Assembly (NCBI RefSeq): GCF_000685355.1
Contig: NZ_JHET01000001.1
Span: 62,001-126,000 of the forward strand
DNA from: Microbacterium sp. CH12i
GTDB lineage: Bacteria; Actinomycetota; Actinomycetes; Actinomycetales; Microbacteriaceae
Length of the DNA: 64,000 nt
Direction: 5' to 3'
The notes under the pieces were generated by a model. That model had not been told where the DNA came from. It saw only the letters and a list, made by a program, of their open reading frames with translations, and did no database searches. The first letter of the stretch is position 1, and every line of letters begins with the position of its first letter. Positions 1 to 7,152 of the stretch are shown in pieces. The position numbers were made by a program, and so were the translations under genes.

Positions 1-1
1 T

Positions 2-187
2 CATTGGTACAGAACTCGCTCAGGTGATCGAATCGCGGGCCTCGCGGCCGCCGTCGCGGCGCTGAGCGACCAGCGCGTGACCATCCTGGACAGTGGGCTC
101 GGGGTGAATCGCCGCCGCCTCCCCACCAAACCTTTCTCCGGCGGTCGCGTCCAGGCGGTCGGAGCGCCATCGCGATGCCCCTTCCAT
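2..187 (+). other. Possible 3' remnant of a coding region
   Basis: The second forward frame is open from the window edge to a stop at 185-187. It reads like a short alanine-rich segment followed by RVTILD, faintly like the nucleotide-binding start of an FAD protein. The Gly-x-Gly motif is not convincing and codon quality fades before the stop. No gene can be named. The stretch to 229 otherwise holds nothing I recognise. Confidence 0.15.
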
Positions 188-229
188 TGACGGAACCCCT
201 GATGTCGGGCGAGGCCGTCGCGGTGGCTG

Positions 230-1225
230 CTAGGTCTCCTCGGTTCCTCGGGACCGCGCGGTGTCGGCTTCGTCGGGGAGTCTTTCGGACGGAATGACGA
301 CGACATCCTGGACCTTCCAATCCAGGGCGGAGAGGCTCTCGGAGACATCATTGATCTGATGGATCGAGACCCGGTGTTTGCGAGGCACGATGAAGGCTTC
401 GACGTGAAAAACCTGCCCTTGATCACGCATCCGCACCGCGGCGTCGGCGATCCACGGCTGTGCGCGGAGATGTTCGACGATGTCGAGGGCGAGCGGATGA
501 GGGCGTTTGTCATCGTAGGTGCGGGCGCGTTGGTCCATGAGGTCCACCACGGCGCTCTTCGCGTTGCGGAGACCATCCCAGATGATGCCGAGTGAGATGA
601 AGAGCGCGGCGACGCCGTCGAGCCACCACAGGCCAATACCGACGCCGAGTACCCCGATGATGGATGCGGCGTTCGTCTGCCAGTCAGCCTTGGCCATGTC
701 TGCGTCCGCATAGAGCAGCTTGTTGTGCAGTATTGGGGCGAGCTTCGACTTCGCGCGCCCATAGATGAAAGGCCCGACGACGATGATGGCCATCACCGCG
801 ACCATCAGCCATCCGAGCCAGATCGTGTGGCCGAAGAGATTAGTTGTGCCAATAGTGGGGTGCTCAGCCGCGACGAGGCCGGAGATAGCCTCGAAGGCGA
901 GATTGAGCCCGACCGCGAGAAGCGCAACACCGGCGACGAGATGCCCGACGCCCATTGCCCGGTGCATCCCGTATGGGCGTTGGAGGCTCGGTTTCCGTCG
1001 GACGAAGATCAACGCGATGAGGAATGCGATCTGGGGAATGAGAGAGAACATGTCCTCGATCCACGCTGTCCGCATCGCTTGGGAATTTCCGACTACGAGC
1101 GCAACCACAGTGATCGTGATGGCGGTGTAGGCGATGGTGAGGTACTCCCATCGCACCGCTTTCTTCAATGCTCTCTGTTGCTCGGGCGGCAGTGTCGATC
1201 GTCCGAACTGGTGATACGCGCTCAC
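230..1225 (-). CDS. Cation diffusion facilitator (CDF) family transporter
   Basis: A 331-residue membrane protein of the cation efflux (CDF) family, which export divalent metals such as Zn, Mn, Fe or Co by proton antiport. Hydrophobic helices fill roughly residues 30-215. The Asp-x3-Asp style metal site of helix 5 is visible as DADMAKAD near residue 172. The classical His of the HxxxD site is absent, which points to a non-zinc subgroup. A cytoplasmic tail of about 110 residues follows (LRAQPWIADA..., HVEAF), typical of CDF dimerisation domains. The start is GTG and overlaps the stop of the upstream lipoprotein gene as GTGA, so translation is probably coupled. Metal specificity cannot be read from sequence. 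Confidence 0.85.
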   Translation of the reverse strand: MSAYHQFGRSTLPPEQQRALKKAVRWEYLTIAYTAITITVVALVVGNSQAMRTAWIEDMFSLIPQIAFLIALIFVRRKPSLQRPYGMHRAMGVGHLVAGVALLAVGLNLAFEAISGLVAAEHPTIGTTNLFGHTIWLGWLMVAVMAIIVVGPFIYGRAKSKLAPILHNKLLYADADMAKADWQTNAASIIGVLGVGIGLWWLDGVAALFISLGIIWDGLRNAKSAVVDLMDQRARTYDDKRPHPLALDIVEHLRAQPWIADAAVRMRDQGQVFHVEAFIVPRKHRVSIHQINDVSESLSALDWKVQDVVVIPSERLPDEADTARSRGTEET

Positions 1226-1704
1226 GGCCCAACCTCTTCGTCTAGGAACGTCTCCAACTTCGTGAGGAACGCATTCTCACCGAGCGGGACGAGGAACACC
1301 AGGCTGCGCCCATCCGCGCCGTCGATTGCCGTGTATCCGCGTGTGATGCCGGCGCGATCAGACCATGGAGACTGGTCAGTAAACCCGCCAACCAGAAGGT
1401 CAAGGTCGCCAGCCTCTAGCATCCCGACCAGTGTCTCCTCACTGCCGACCGTCCACTCTGCGTTCGCGTCGATCGTCTCCGTGAACTCATCGACCAAATC
1501 CACCAACGGACCTGTTGGATCGGCGCTAGAAACGTCGACGAGTCCCGAATCAGGGGAGACCCCCACGCGCAACTCCCCGCTTGTGACGGTCGCAAGGGTG
1601 CCGTCAGGGTCGCTCGGCACGGACAGGCCGCACCCGACCAGACTGCCGACAAATGCCAGACATGTGAGGACGCCGACAGCCCTGCTGATCGGCGTGGAAG
1701 ACAC
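1222..1704 (-). CDS. Short solute-binding-like lipoprotein coupled to the CDF transporter
   Basis: A GTG start at 1704 gives about 160 residues with a hydrophobic signal ending in the lipobox LVGC, so it should be a surface lipoprotein. After it come ELRVGVSPDSGL and DLDLLVGGFTD, which resemble the opening and the hinge of family 3 extracellular solute-binding proteins. The protein is far shorter than the usual 250-280 residues. It overlaps the CDF gene by four bases. Known SBP-3 proteins deliver ligands to ABC importers, but none is adjacent here, so a role as metal-binding partner of the CDF exporter is inference. The start is uncertain: an upstream TTG at 1830 keeps the frame open but has no ribosome site. 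Confidence 0.6.
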   Translation of the reverse strand: MSSTPISRAVGVLTCLAFVGSLVGCGLSVPSDPDGTLATVTSGELRVGVSPDSGLVDVSSADPTGPLVDLVDEFTETIDANAEWTVGSEETLVGMLEAGDLDLLVGGFTDQSPWSDRAGITRGYTAIDGADGRSLVFLVPLGENAFLTKLETFLDEEVGP

Positions 1705-1852
1705 AGCAAGTTCTAGTCCCGCGGGCGTATTCGTGAGATTCACCTCTAGAGCATGCTGGACATTCTCGTCCCAGGCGAGATGGTTGACGAGAGGTTCACA
1801 CCAGGCTAGGGATGAGCAGATATGTCGCAACCAGCGACTTCCTGCTCGCCGA

Positions 1853-2029
1853 CTACTCCGAGACTTCGAGTATCTCGTCCACGAGCGTGATCCCGCCGGT
1901 GGAGTTTGCGGAGTGCATCAGGCCTTCAACCCATCGCTGGTTGAGCTGCGGCGACTCAGCGTCATCGAACGTAAACCGAAGGGGAATCGACGGGTGTAAC
2001 CAGATCGTGGAGCGCCCAACTGGTTCGCC
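1853..2029 (-). pseudogene. C-terminal fragment of a DUF7882 family protein
   Basis: The frame reads [15 protein letters not shown], then [16 protein letters not shown] and GGITLVDE, ending at a stop at 1853-1855. This matches my recollection of the conserved C-terminal half of DUF7882 proteins, small Microbacteriaceae proteins often mislabelled as ATP-dependent DNA ligase. The N-terminal half is missing. The fragment begins where the alcohol dehydrogenase remnant ends, in a different frame, so two broken genes have been joined by a deletion. Confidence 0.6.
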
Positions 2030-2268
2030 GCCAGCGTGACCAGCTGCGTGACATTTGCTCCGACCTCCACCACGGTGCCCATGGGTTCATGCCCGAGGAT
2101 GTCGCCACGGTCGATGAACGGGCCCAGAAGCTCGTATAGATGCAAGTCAGAACCGCAAATCGCCGACGAGGTCACTTTGATGATCGCGTCCGTCGGAAGC
2201 TCAATGCTCGGGTCGTCCACCTCCTCTACAGTGACTTTCCGTTTACCTTGCCAGGTGAGTGCCTTCAT
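2030..2268 (-). pseudogene. Zinc-dependent alcohol dehydrogenase, N-terminal fragment
   Basis: Starting at the ATG at 2268, about 78 residues match the GroES-like catalytic domain of medium-chain Zn alcohol/formaldehyde dehydrogenases. CGSDLHLY carries the catalytic zinc Cys, and [12 protein letters not shown] is the family GHE motif. Homology stops at GANVTQL and the frame then runs into unrelated codons ending at 1918. Full-length relatives have about 350-390 residues, so the cofactor domain is lost. A TGTCAA element lies 55 bases upstream. Confidence 0.75.
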
Positions 2269-2322
2269 TTCATACCCCATCTCGTCACGTGCGACTTTCG
2301 TGCGTTATAGCGGAGACTCCAA

Positions 2323-2333
2323 CCGGGTTGACA
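2323..2333 (-). promoter_or_regulatory. TGTCAA motif copy upstream of the alcohol dehydrogenase remnant
   Basis: On the minus strand TGTCAACCCGG lies 43 bases before ATG 2280. TATAAC follows at 18 bases spacing and could be a -10 element. It is one copy of a motif that recurs through 2.3-10.9 kb. Confidence 0.4.
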
Positions 2334-2534
2334 AGTCATAAGTCGCAGCTTGGGGGCTCACCACTCGGCCGAGGATTCCGCTGTGAATCGTTTTGAGTAC
2401 GGCACTGGTTCGGTCCTGCAATGGCGCGCCAGCGGCCGTCGACACGGGGTGCGCTGCACCCGCCCACCGGAACCGCCACTCCTTCATCTGCTGGTTCCCC
2501 ATACATCGGCGGCCGAGTCGCGGCTTCACGCCCT

Positions 2535-2705
2535 TCAACACCAGCCCCTGCGCCAACGACTCCTGGCATGGCTGCGATACCAGGAATTCAACTCAAAGAA
2601 CTGATCCCGAGTCTCGTCCTTACAGGCCTTGTCGCCCCGCCGATACTCCAACGTCAGCTTTCTCGTGACGGTCACATTGCGATCTCCGGCGGGAGTTCTT
2701 TTCAC
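2535..2705 (-). CDS. Possible small unassigned ORF (56 aa)
   Basis: A GTG at 2705 follows GGGAAAGAC, a fair ribosome site, and opens a basic 56-residue frame containing VTVTRKLTLEYRRGDKAC and FFELNSWYRSHA. Codon choice looks coding up to about 2565. The frame then ends in a short Arg/Trp-rich tail, while another frame stays open downstream, so the gene may be frameshifted or a remnant. No family is recognised. The rest of 2281-2760 shows nothing I can name. Confidence 0.25.
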   Translation of the reverse strand: MKRTPAGDRNVTVTRKLTLEYRRGDKACKDETRDQFFELNSWYRSHARSRWRRGWC

Positions 2706-2760
2706 GTCTTTCCCGACCGTTATCCTTCCCGGGTCAGCGAGCGTAGCCTCGAGGGAGAAG

Positions 2761-2804
2761 AGGCTCCTGGCAGGTCGCTCCTCGGAGCAGCCGACCGGGA
2801 GCCT
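2761..2804 (-). terminator. Hairpin terminator after the small acidic gene
   Basis: AGGCTCC at 2761-2767 pairs with GGAGCCT at 2798-2804, with an inner GCTCC/GGAGC stem. It lies 10 bases after the stop at 2814 on the minus strand. There is no T-run, as is common in high-GC actinobacteria. Confidence 0.5.
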
Positions 2805-2813
2805 CTTCCGGTG

Positions 2814-2966
2814 TTACGGAACGTCTGGGAGGTCCGCGTCCTCGTCTTCCTCAGCAGGACTGGTGTCATCTGGTTCGGGCCGACTTTCGTCTGAGACAAG
2901 ATCCGGATCCACGCCTTCCGCTGCGATCTGACCGTCTTCGTCCGGGTACGCCTGGGGATCTGACAT
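2814..2966 (-). CDS. Small acidic hypothetical protein (50 aa)
   Basis: ATG at 2966 is preceded by AGGAGACAG, a strong ribosome site, and the frame encodes 50 residues rich in Asp, Glu and Pro (SDPQAYPDEDGQ..., EEDEDADLPDVP). It has no membrane segment and no cysteine. Short acidic proteins of this kind are common and uncharacterised in Microbacterium. A TGTCAA motif lies 70 bases upstream and a hairpin follows the stop. No function can be assigned. The ribosome site and the compositional bias support it as a real gene. Confidence 0.6.
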   Translation of the reverse strand: MSDPQAYPDEDGQIAAEGVDPDLVSDESRPEPDDTSPAEEDEDADLPDVP

Positions 2967-3036
2967 CTCTGTCTCCTATCTGTGCGAGTTGGGTGTTTCC
3001 TCCGCTTAGGATCACAGGCTCGGGCCTGAGGGTCGT

Positions 3037-3047
3037 CCCCATTGACA
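3037..3047 (-). promoter_or_regulatory. TGTCAA motif copy upstream of the small acidic gene
   Basis: Minus-strand TGTCAATGGGG, 70 bases before the ATG at 2966. It fits the recurring TGTCAA plus G/C-run pattern. Confidence 0.35.
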
Positions 3048-3081
3048 CGCGGGGGTCGCGGCGAGAGAATCACGCCGTCCA

Positions 3082-3406
3082 ATGAGGTGCCCGCTCGCGT
3101 TAGTCGCATGCTTGAGCGCGTGTGAGCTCGCCGCCGATTGCAACTTCGACCTGAAGCCCGGCGTCGACGCCGATATGGGAGATGGCGATCAATGGCCCGG
3201 GCTGCGAGAGCAGATCTTGGCAGCCGACATCGTCGTGCTGTGCTCACCGACCTGGATGGGGCACAAGTCCAGCATTGCGCAGCGGGTTCTCGAACGACTG
3301 GATGCCGAACTGTCGGAGACGGATGACGCGGGGCGTCCGATCCTCGGCACGCAACGCCGTACACCTCGCGACGCTGCTGAAGGAACACCCCTACCCGGCA
3401 CCCTGA
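3082..3406 (+). pseudogene. NAD(P)H-dependent FMN reductase (flavodoxin-like), internally deleted
   Basis: From about 3133 the frame encodes KPGVDADMGDGDQWP, AADIVVLCSPTWMGH and RVLERLDAELSETDD, the core of an NADPH-dependent FMN reductase family seen in actinobacteria. It then jumps. In another forward frame, RNAVHLATLLKEHPYPAP and a stop at 3404-3406 match the C-terminus of the same family. The intervening part, with the flavin-binding loop and the middle strands, is missing. The N-terminus before 3133 is also degraded. This is a true deletion, not a one-base error. 3407-3547 holds nothing recognisable. Confidence 0.65.
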
Positions 3407-3547
3407 TCCATGCAGCGCGCCCAGCCAGCCAGCTGAGCTTGGTGTCTCCGAAGCCGTCTGGCAACTTTGCCGTTCGATACGCGGCCGAGGCCAGGTAGAC
3501 AGACCGCGAACACCAATAACGGGATCGTCGTCAGGACACGTCGGGTG

Positions 3548-4225
3548 TTACTCGGCTTCCACGTCCGTCTCGTGATGCGGCGCTCCTACGGGCTTAGATT
3601 CGCTCGAACCCCGTTGACGCAGGTAGATAGCGAACGCGACCATCGCGCCGACGGCTAAGAACTCGGACTGCCAGTTCTGCAGCGTGCGATTCCAGAAGTC
3701 CGGTGACACGACGTACTCGATCCAAGTCTCAGACGCCACGCCGTGCTGTGCATTTTCCTCGTTCGCCACGACCACACCGCCCAGCGACTGCGCGAACCAG
3801 GACAGCACGAAGATCGTGCCCATCACCAACAACAGCGAGTTCGAGTACACCTTCTGACGCCAGCCGCCCACGCGTGCCCAGCGGGGCGACTCGGGAATCG
3901 CACTGGCGCCGACGAGTTGTTCCGCGTCTGTGCCGGTTCCCTCGTCTCCGGGCTTCTTCGATTCGGGCGACCCCCTCTGGATCAGCCAGATCGTCGCGAA
4001 GATGAAGAGGAAGAACTGCAGGAACTCGGACTGCCAGTTCTCCGCGACATCCACCAGGAACGCGGAGGACGTGATGAAGTCGACGTAAGATGTTGCCGCC
4101 TGCCCATGTCGCAGCAGTTCCTCGTTGTTGTTCGCGTGACCGACCAGTGACTGCCCGATCAGTGCCCCGACGAACAGGACGAGGAAGAACAGGCTGAGGC
4201 CGTGGTCCTTCCACATCCGGCGCAT
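3548..4225 (-). CDS. DUF6766 family membrane protein
   Basis: A 225-residue membrane protein made of two similar halves. Each has a hydrophobic helix, an aromatic linker with NWQSEFL, a second helix and a QRGS-SESK tail (near residues 64-90 and 183-211). It matches the DUF6766 family of unknown function. The duplication suggests a four-helix bundle with pseudo two-fold symmetry. The gene is the last of a three-gene run with two tiny upstream ORFs, only one base after the 37-residue ORF. The C-terminus is acidic and His-containing (HHETDVEAE). Confidence 0.75.
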   Translation of the reverse strand: MRRMWKDHGLSLFFLVLFVGALIGQSLVGHANNNEELLRHGQAATSYVDFITSSAFLVDVAENWQSEFLQFFLFIFATIWLIQRGSPESKKPGDEGTGTDAEQLVGASAIPESPRWARVGGWRQKVYSNSLLLVMGTIFVLSWFAQSLGGVVVANEENAQHGVASETWIEYVVSPDFWNRTLQNWQSEFLAVGAMVAFAIYLRQRGSSESKPVGAPHHETDVEAE

Positions 4226-4226
4226 G

Positions 4227-4340
4227 TCAACGACCTGCCAGCGGCAGCACGATCATGATGACCAGGCCACCGGCGATCAGCGCCATCCACGTCCAGAACA
4301 TGACGCGCATGCCAGCCGTCGCCCGCTTGTCGTTCATCAT
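4227..4340 (-). CDS. Single-helix membrane peptide (37 aa)
   Basis: ATG-ATG at 4335-4340 opens a 37-residue protein with a basic N-terminus (MNDKRATAGMR) and one transmembrane helix (FWTWMALIAGGLVIMIVLP). It sits between the 46-residue acidic ORF and the DUF6766 gene on the same strand, with short gaps, so the three are likely cotranscribed. The ribosome site is weak (GGGGCC). It is plausibly a small partner of the DUF6766 protein; function unknown. Confidence 0.55.
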   Translation of the reverse strand: MMNDKRATAGMRVMFWTWMALIAGGLVIMIVLPLAGR

Positions 4341-4353
4341 CGCAAGGCCCCGT

Positions 4354-4494
4354 TCAGCCCGAGGGGTTCTCGACAGGGCGACCCTTCTCGTCCGTCGTGT
4401 CAGGCTCGTCGGGGGCTCCGCCCGATGCCGTATCCGCCTCGACATCCCCATCGGGTGTCCCCTGGGTGTTGTGGCCTCGCTCGTCCGCATCCAT
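4354..4494 (-). CDS. Small acidic hydrophilic protein (46 aa)
   Basis: ATG at 4494 follows GCGGAGAGC, a good ribosome site. The 46 residues are Asp/Glu/Gly/Pro-rich (DADERGHNTQGTPDGDVEAD..., EKGRPVENPSG) and likely disordered. First gene of the operon that ends in DUF6766, with a TGTCAA motif 75 bases upstream. It resembles the 50-residue acidic gene at 2814-2966 in composition, not in alignable sequence. No family recognised. Confidence 0.5.
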   Translation of the reverse strand: MDADERGHNTQGTPDGDVEADTASGGAPDEPDTTDEKGRPVENPSG

Positions 4495-4559
4495 GATCAG
4501 CTCTCCGCTCCGAAAAGGTGCACGCATTTCGCACACCTTCATTCAGCCGTACCGCGCGC

Positions 4560-5102
4560 TCATCTGTCCGGGGGTTGACAAACAGGTGGGGTTGCTGCCT
4601 CTGTACCGAGGCCGGACGCGGTGAGGCGCTTGCGAAAGTAGACCTCTTCGACTCCGTCACCCGTGTCCACGCGCTCCGTCTCGACATAGCCGCAGCTCTC
4701 GTAGAGACGAATGTTCGCCTCGCTGAGGCTACCTGTGAAAAGCTCTGCGTAGTGGGCGGAGGAGTTGCTCTCGGCGGCCGCGAGCAACGCGTGACCGATG
4801 CCGCTTCCCTGCTGGTCCGGTGCGATTGCGATTCGCCCGATCAGCAGCGCGTCCCCGCTCGTGCGAGCACGGAGGGCACCCACCAGTCTTCCGTCGATGC
4901 GTGCGACCCACCCGTCTGAGCCTGCGAGCTCCGCTTCGAGTTCGGCCAGCGTCTGCACCAGCGGAGGCATGTCGACGGTGCCGTAGATGAGCGCCTCCGA
5001 CACGAAGGCGGCACGCTGCACGGTCAGGACCTCCCCCGCGTCGTGGGGCGTGATGTGAGAGAGCGAGAGCCCCGGCGAGAGCTGGTCGATGTGGTCACTC
5101 AT
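4560..5102 (-). CDS. GNAT family N-acetyltransferase
   Basis: A 180-residue protein with the Gcn5-related acetyltransferase fold. The acetyl-CoA binding loop is visible as IAPDQQGSGIGHALL (motif A, Q-x-x-G-x-G/A) near residues 92-106. A C-terminal NIRLYESCGYVETER segment is typical of motif B. These enzymes transfer acetyl from acetyl-CoA to amino groups of small molecules or proteins; the acceptor is unknown. The last 15 residues are low-complexity and overlap a regulatory motif of the next operon. Start ATG at 5102, 35 bases after a TGTCAA motif. Confidence 0.8.
   Translation of the reverse strand: MSDHIDQLSPGLSLSHITPHDAGEVLTVQRAAFVSEALIYGTVDMPPLVQTLAELEAELAGSDGWVARIDGRLVGALRARTSGDALLIGRIAIAPDQQGSGIGHALLAAAESNSSAHYAELFTGSLSEANIRLYESCGYVETERVDTGDGVEEVYFRKRLTASGLGTEAATPPVCQPPDR
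4570..4580 (-). promoter_or_regulatory. TGTCAA motif copy upstream of the DUF6766 operon
   Basis: Minus-strand TGTCAACCCCC, 75 bases before the ATG at 4494. It lies inside the last codons of the GNAT gene. Confidence 0.35.
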
Positions 5103-5137
5103 TCCTGGAGGCTACAGCGAAGATCGGCCCGACCCCG

Positions 5138-5148
5138 CCCCCTTGACA
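5138..5148 (-). promoter_or_regulatory. TGTCAA motif copy upstream of the GNAT gene
   Basis: Minus-strand TGTCAAGGGGG, 35 bases before the ATG at 5102. Confidence 0.35.
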
Positions 5149-5252
5149 ACAGTCGTGATCGTGCACCCACTGCGCACCAAAACACCTATCCAATCGACGG
5201 CGACACCCGTGGGCTGGACCACCGTGCGATGTGCTGGCGATTGTGCTCGCCG

Positions 5253-5263
5253 TGTCAACCCCC
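5253..5263 (+). promoter_or_regulatory. TGTCAA motif copy upstream of the DUF7218-like gene
   Basis: TGTCAACCCCC, 55 bases before the ATG at 5319. It is the second copy in a 115-base divergent intergenic stretch, so both flanking genes carry one. Confidence 0.4.
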
Positions 5264-5318
5264 TCGAATGAAGTAGCAACGACGCGTAGCGTGTGTCACT
5301 GGACAAAGGAGGACTCCC

Positions 5319-5588
5319 ATGCCCGGTCGACGCGGCTCGAACAGTCTCAAGGATGCGGAACTCTACGAGGAGCTCCGCAGGGACGGGGACTCGAAGGAAA
5401 AGGCGGCGCGCATCTCGAACGCCGCGGCACGCGATGGTCGCAAAGTGGTCGGCCGACGCGGTGGCGAAGCCGGGGACTACGACGACTGGACGGTCGGCCA
5501 TCTGCGTAAGAGGGCCAAGGAGCTCGGCATCACGGGGTACTCGGGCAAGCGCAAGGCCGAACTCATCTCGATGCTTCGCAATCATTGA
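5319..5588 (+). CDS. DUF7218-like protein with a Rho N-terminal/SAP-like domain
   Basis: An 89-residue basic protein. The first half (SLKDAELYEELRRDGDSKEKAARISNA split over residues 7-33) is the DUF7218-type region. The second half, DDWTVGHLRKRAKELGITGYSGKRKAELISMLR, resembles Rho-termination-factor N-terminal or SAP nucleic-acid-binding helices. AAAGGAGGACTCCC before the ATG is a near-perfect ribosome site. It probably binds DNA or RNA; its role is unknown. A hairpin lies about 65 bases after the stop. Confidence 0.65.
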   Translation: MPGRRGSNSLKDAELYEELRRDGDSKEKAARISNAAARDGRKVVGRRGGEAGDYDDWTVGHLRKRAKELGITGYSGKRKAELISMLRNH

Positions 5589-5653
5589 TTCGCGCACGCG
5601 GACAGATCGTCGACCGGCGCTGCTGCGGGAGGGTGAGAAGTAGCCCGCGTCGA

Positions 5654-5674
5654 TCACGGTGCAGCACACCGTGA
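5654..5674. terminator. Hairpin between convergent genes
   Basis: TCACGGTG, loop CAGCA, CACCGTGA: a perfect 8-bp stem. It sits between the forward DUF7218-like gene and the reverse CDGSH gene, so it could terminate both. Confidence 0.55.
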
Positions 5675-5713
5675 CGGAGAAAGGACATGGACGCACCCGT
5701 CGGCGAGTGCACG

Positions 5714-5914
5714 TCAGTCTTCCGTGCGGAAACCAGCCGCTTTGTGCGTTGCGTCGCAGAACGGTTTGATTGCGGACAGCCCGCACCTGCACAGCGCGAT
5801 TGTGCGGCGGCGGCGGCCGATGAGTTCCCCCTCGACAGTGCGCAGATCAACATCTCCGCGCAATATCAGCGGGCCATCCGGATACGGAGTGATCGTTGCG
5901 CGCTCTTCGCTCAT
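5714..5914 (-). CDS. CDGSH iron-sulfur domain protein
   Basis: A 66-residue protein with the C-x-C-x(2)-S-x(3)-P-x-C-D-A-x-H iron-sulfur signature, seen as CRCGLSAIKPFCDATH near residues 42-57. This motif binds a [2Fe-2S] cluster through three Cys and one His. It acts in electron transfer or redox sensing in the cytoplasm. The ATG at 5914 overlaps the stop of the upstream iron-containing redox enzyme gene (ATGA), so the two are coupled and probably work together. An in-frame start further upstream exists but lies inside that gene. Confidence 0.85.
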   Translation of the reverse strand: MSEERATITPYPDGPLILRGDVDLRTVEGELIGRRRRTIALCRCGLSAIKPFCDATHKAAGFRTED

Positions 5915-6957
5915 GAGCTTGCACCTGTCCGCAAGGACGATTCGCCGTTGGACCAGGCGTGGAGAATGTGCGCCCCGGCCCAGCCGTCTACGCTCAGACA
6001 TGCGGCCGCGCCGAACATGATGTCTTCGAGCAGGTCTGGTCTGTCCTCTGCGAGGGCGCCTGCGAGATCCCGGCCAGCGATCTGCTCATGCACAGCATCT
6101 GCCTCAACATGTTCGTCGAAGTAGTCCGTTACGTCGTCACCGAAACCGAGTCGGCGAAAGCCGTCGCCATACATTCGGTTGGGTACGGAGGATGTCATCT
6201 CGAATGCGGCGAGGTGCCCGACGATCGCTCCGATGAGGCGTCTGTTGATCCCGAACATCGACATCATGTTGTGCGAGGCGAGAGTAATTGCAGGAACGTC
6301 GTCGATGTAGGCACCATATGTGTCGTCCAGGCCCGCTCCGCGCATGGACGCGGCGAAGATCGTCGCGTGAACGCGATCGGCTCGACCACCGCCATATTCG
6401 TCTGCCTGAATTTCAACGAGCGCCGCTTTGGCGCGCCCGTGCAGACGGGGGATCGCCCACGAGTGGGGATCCGCTTCGTGCAAGGTATACAGAGAGCGCT
6501 GCACGAGGAACTCCCTCGCCTGCTCGGTTGTCGCCTTCTTGGCGAGATATCGCGACAGGCTGGGTCCGGAGTCAGATCCGGTCAGCGCAAATAGCGACCT
6601 CGAGACGGCATCGACCGCAGGCTCTGGCAGATCGGGCACTGGGATCCTGTCCCGAAGAGTGCGTTCAAAATGCTCTTCCAAGATTCCTCGAGTCGTGATC
6701 AGCTCCGCATCCCACTCGAGAGATGGAACGAACTGCTCAATCGATCCGTAGGCCGAGGCGTAAAGCGCAAACAGCGCGAGCTGAATGTCGTCATCCCAGA
6801 CGACATCGGTAGTTTCGGCAACCGCGAGACGCGCCAACTCAATGTGCTCACGATCTGTCGATGAGCCGGTAAGGCGACGCAACACGCAACTGCTGAGCGG
6901 CCCGCGCTCACCGAACGCGAGACGGTTGGCCTCTGGGGCACTGGCGAGCTGTGACAC
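5911..6957 (-). CDS. Iron-containing redox enzyme family protein (heme-oxygenase-like fold)
   Basis: A 348-residue protein of the heme-oxygenase-like di-iron oxidase group. Candidate metal ligands lie in LVEIQADEYGGG (about residues 182-193), a downstream His, and DYFDEHVEADAVHEQ (about residues 282-296). Members use iron and O2 for oxidations, but this one has no known substrate. The start is GTG at 6957 with GGAGTGAAGATAAATC before it. The gene is coupled to the CDGSH gene, a common actinobacterial pair, which suggests the CDGSH protein supplies electrons. The divergent intergenic region to 7153 separates it from the FAD/Rieske gene. Confidence 0.75.
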   Translation of the reverse strand: MSQLASAPEANRLAFGERGPLSSCVLRRLTGSSTDREHIELARLAVAETTDVVWDDDIQLALFALYASAYGSIEQFVPSLEWDAELITTRGILEEHFERTLRDRIPVPDLPEPAVDAVSRSLFALTGSDSGPSLSRYLAKKATTEQAREFLVQRSLYTLHEADPHSWAIPRLHGRAKAALVEIQADEYGGGRADRVHATIFAASMRGAGLDDTYGAYIDDVPAITLASHNMMSMFGINRRLIGAIVGHLAAFEMTSSVPNRMYGDGFRRLGFGDDVTDYFDEHVEADAVHEQIAGRDLAGALAEDRPDLLEDIMFGAAACLSVDGWAGAHILHAWSNGESSLRTGASS

Positions 6958-7118
6958 GATTTATCTTCACTCCTTGGTCAACCAGAAGTTTGCCGTGGTT
7001 GACTTCGTACGTGAACGGCCTTGACCACAGTTGACTAAGCGGGTAGGTAAGTCGCTGTCGGACGCGTCTTGTGGGAACTCAGGTGGAGCCCTCAGCCCGG
7101 CAAATTGTTCGAACGAAA

Positions 7119-7129
7119 TGTCAAGGGCA
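7119..7129 (+). promoter_or_regulatory. TGTCAA motif copy upstream of the FAD/Rieske gene
   Basis: TGTCAAGGGCA, 23 bases before the TTG at 7153 and 35 before the ATG at 7165. The rest of the 195-base divergent gap has no other clear signal. Confidence 0.35.
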
Positions 7130-7152
7130 TGTGAGAAGAGGCACTCGCGACG

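Noticed and set aside
725..1999. Open forward frame of about 420 codons
   Set aside because: Antisense to the CDF and lipoprotein genes; no domain, biased composition.
2281..2813. Transposase or integrase remnant in the gap
   Set aside because: No terminal repeats, DDE residues or recombinase motif could be found in any frame.
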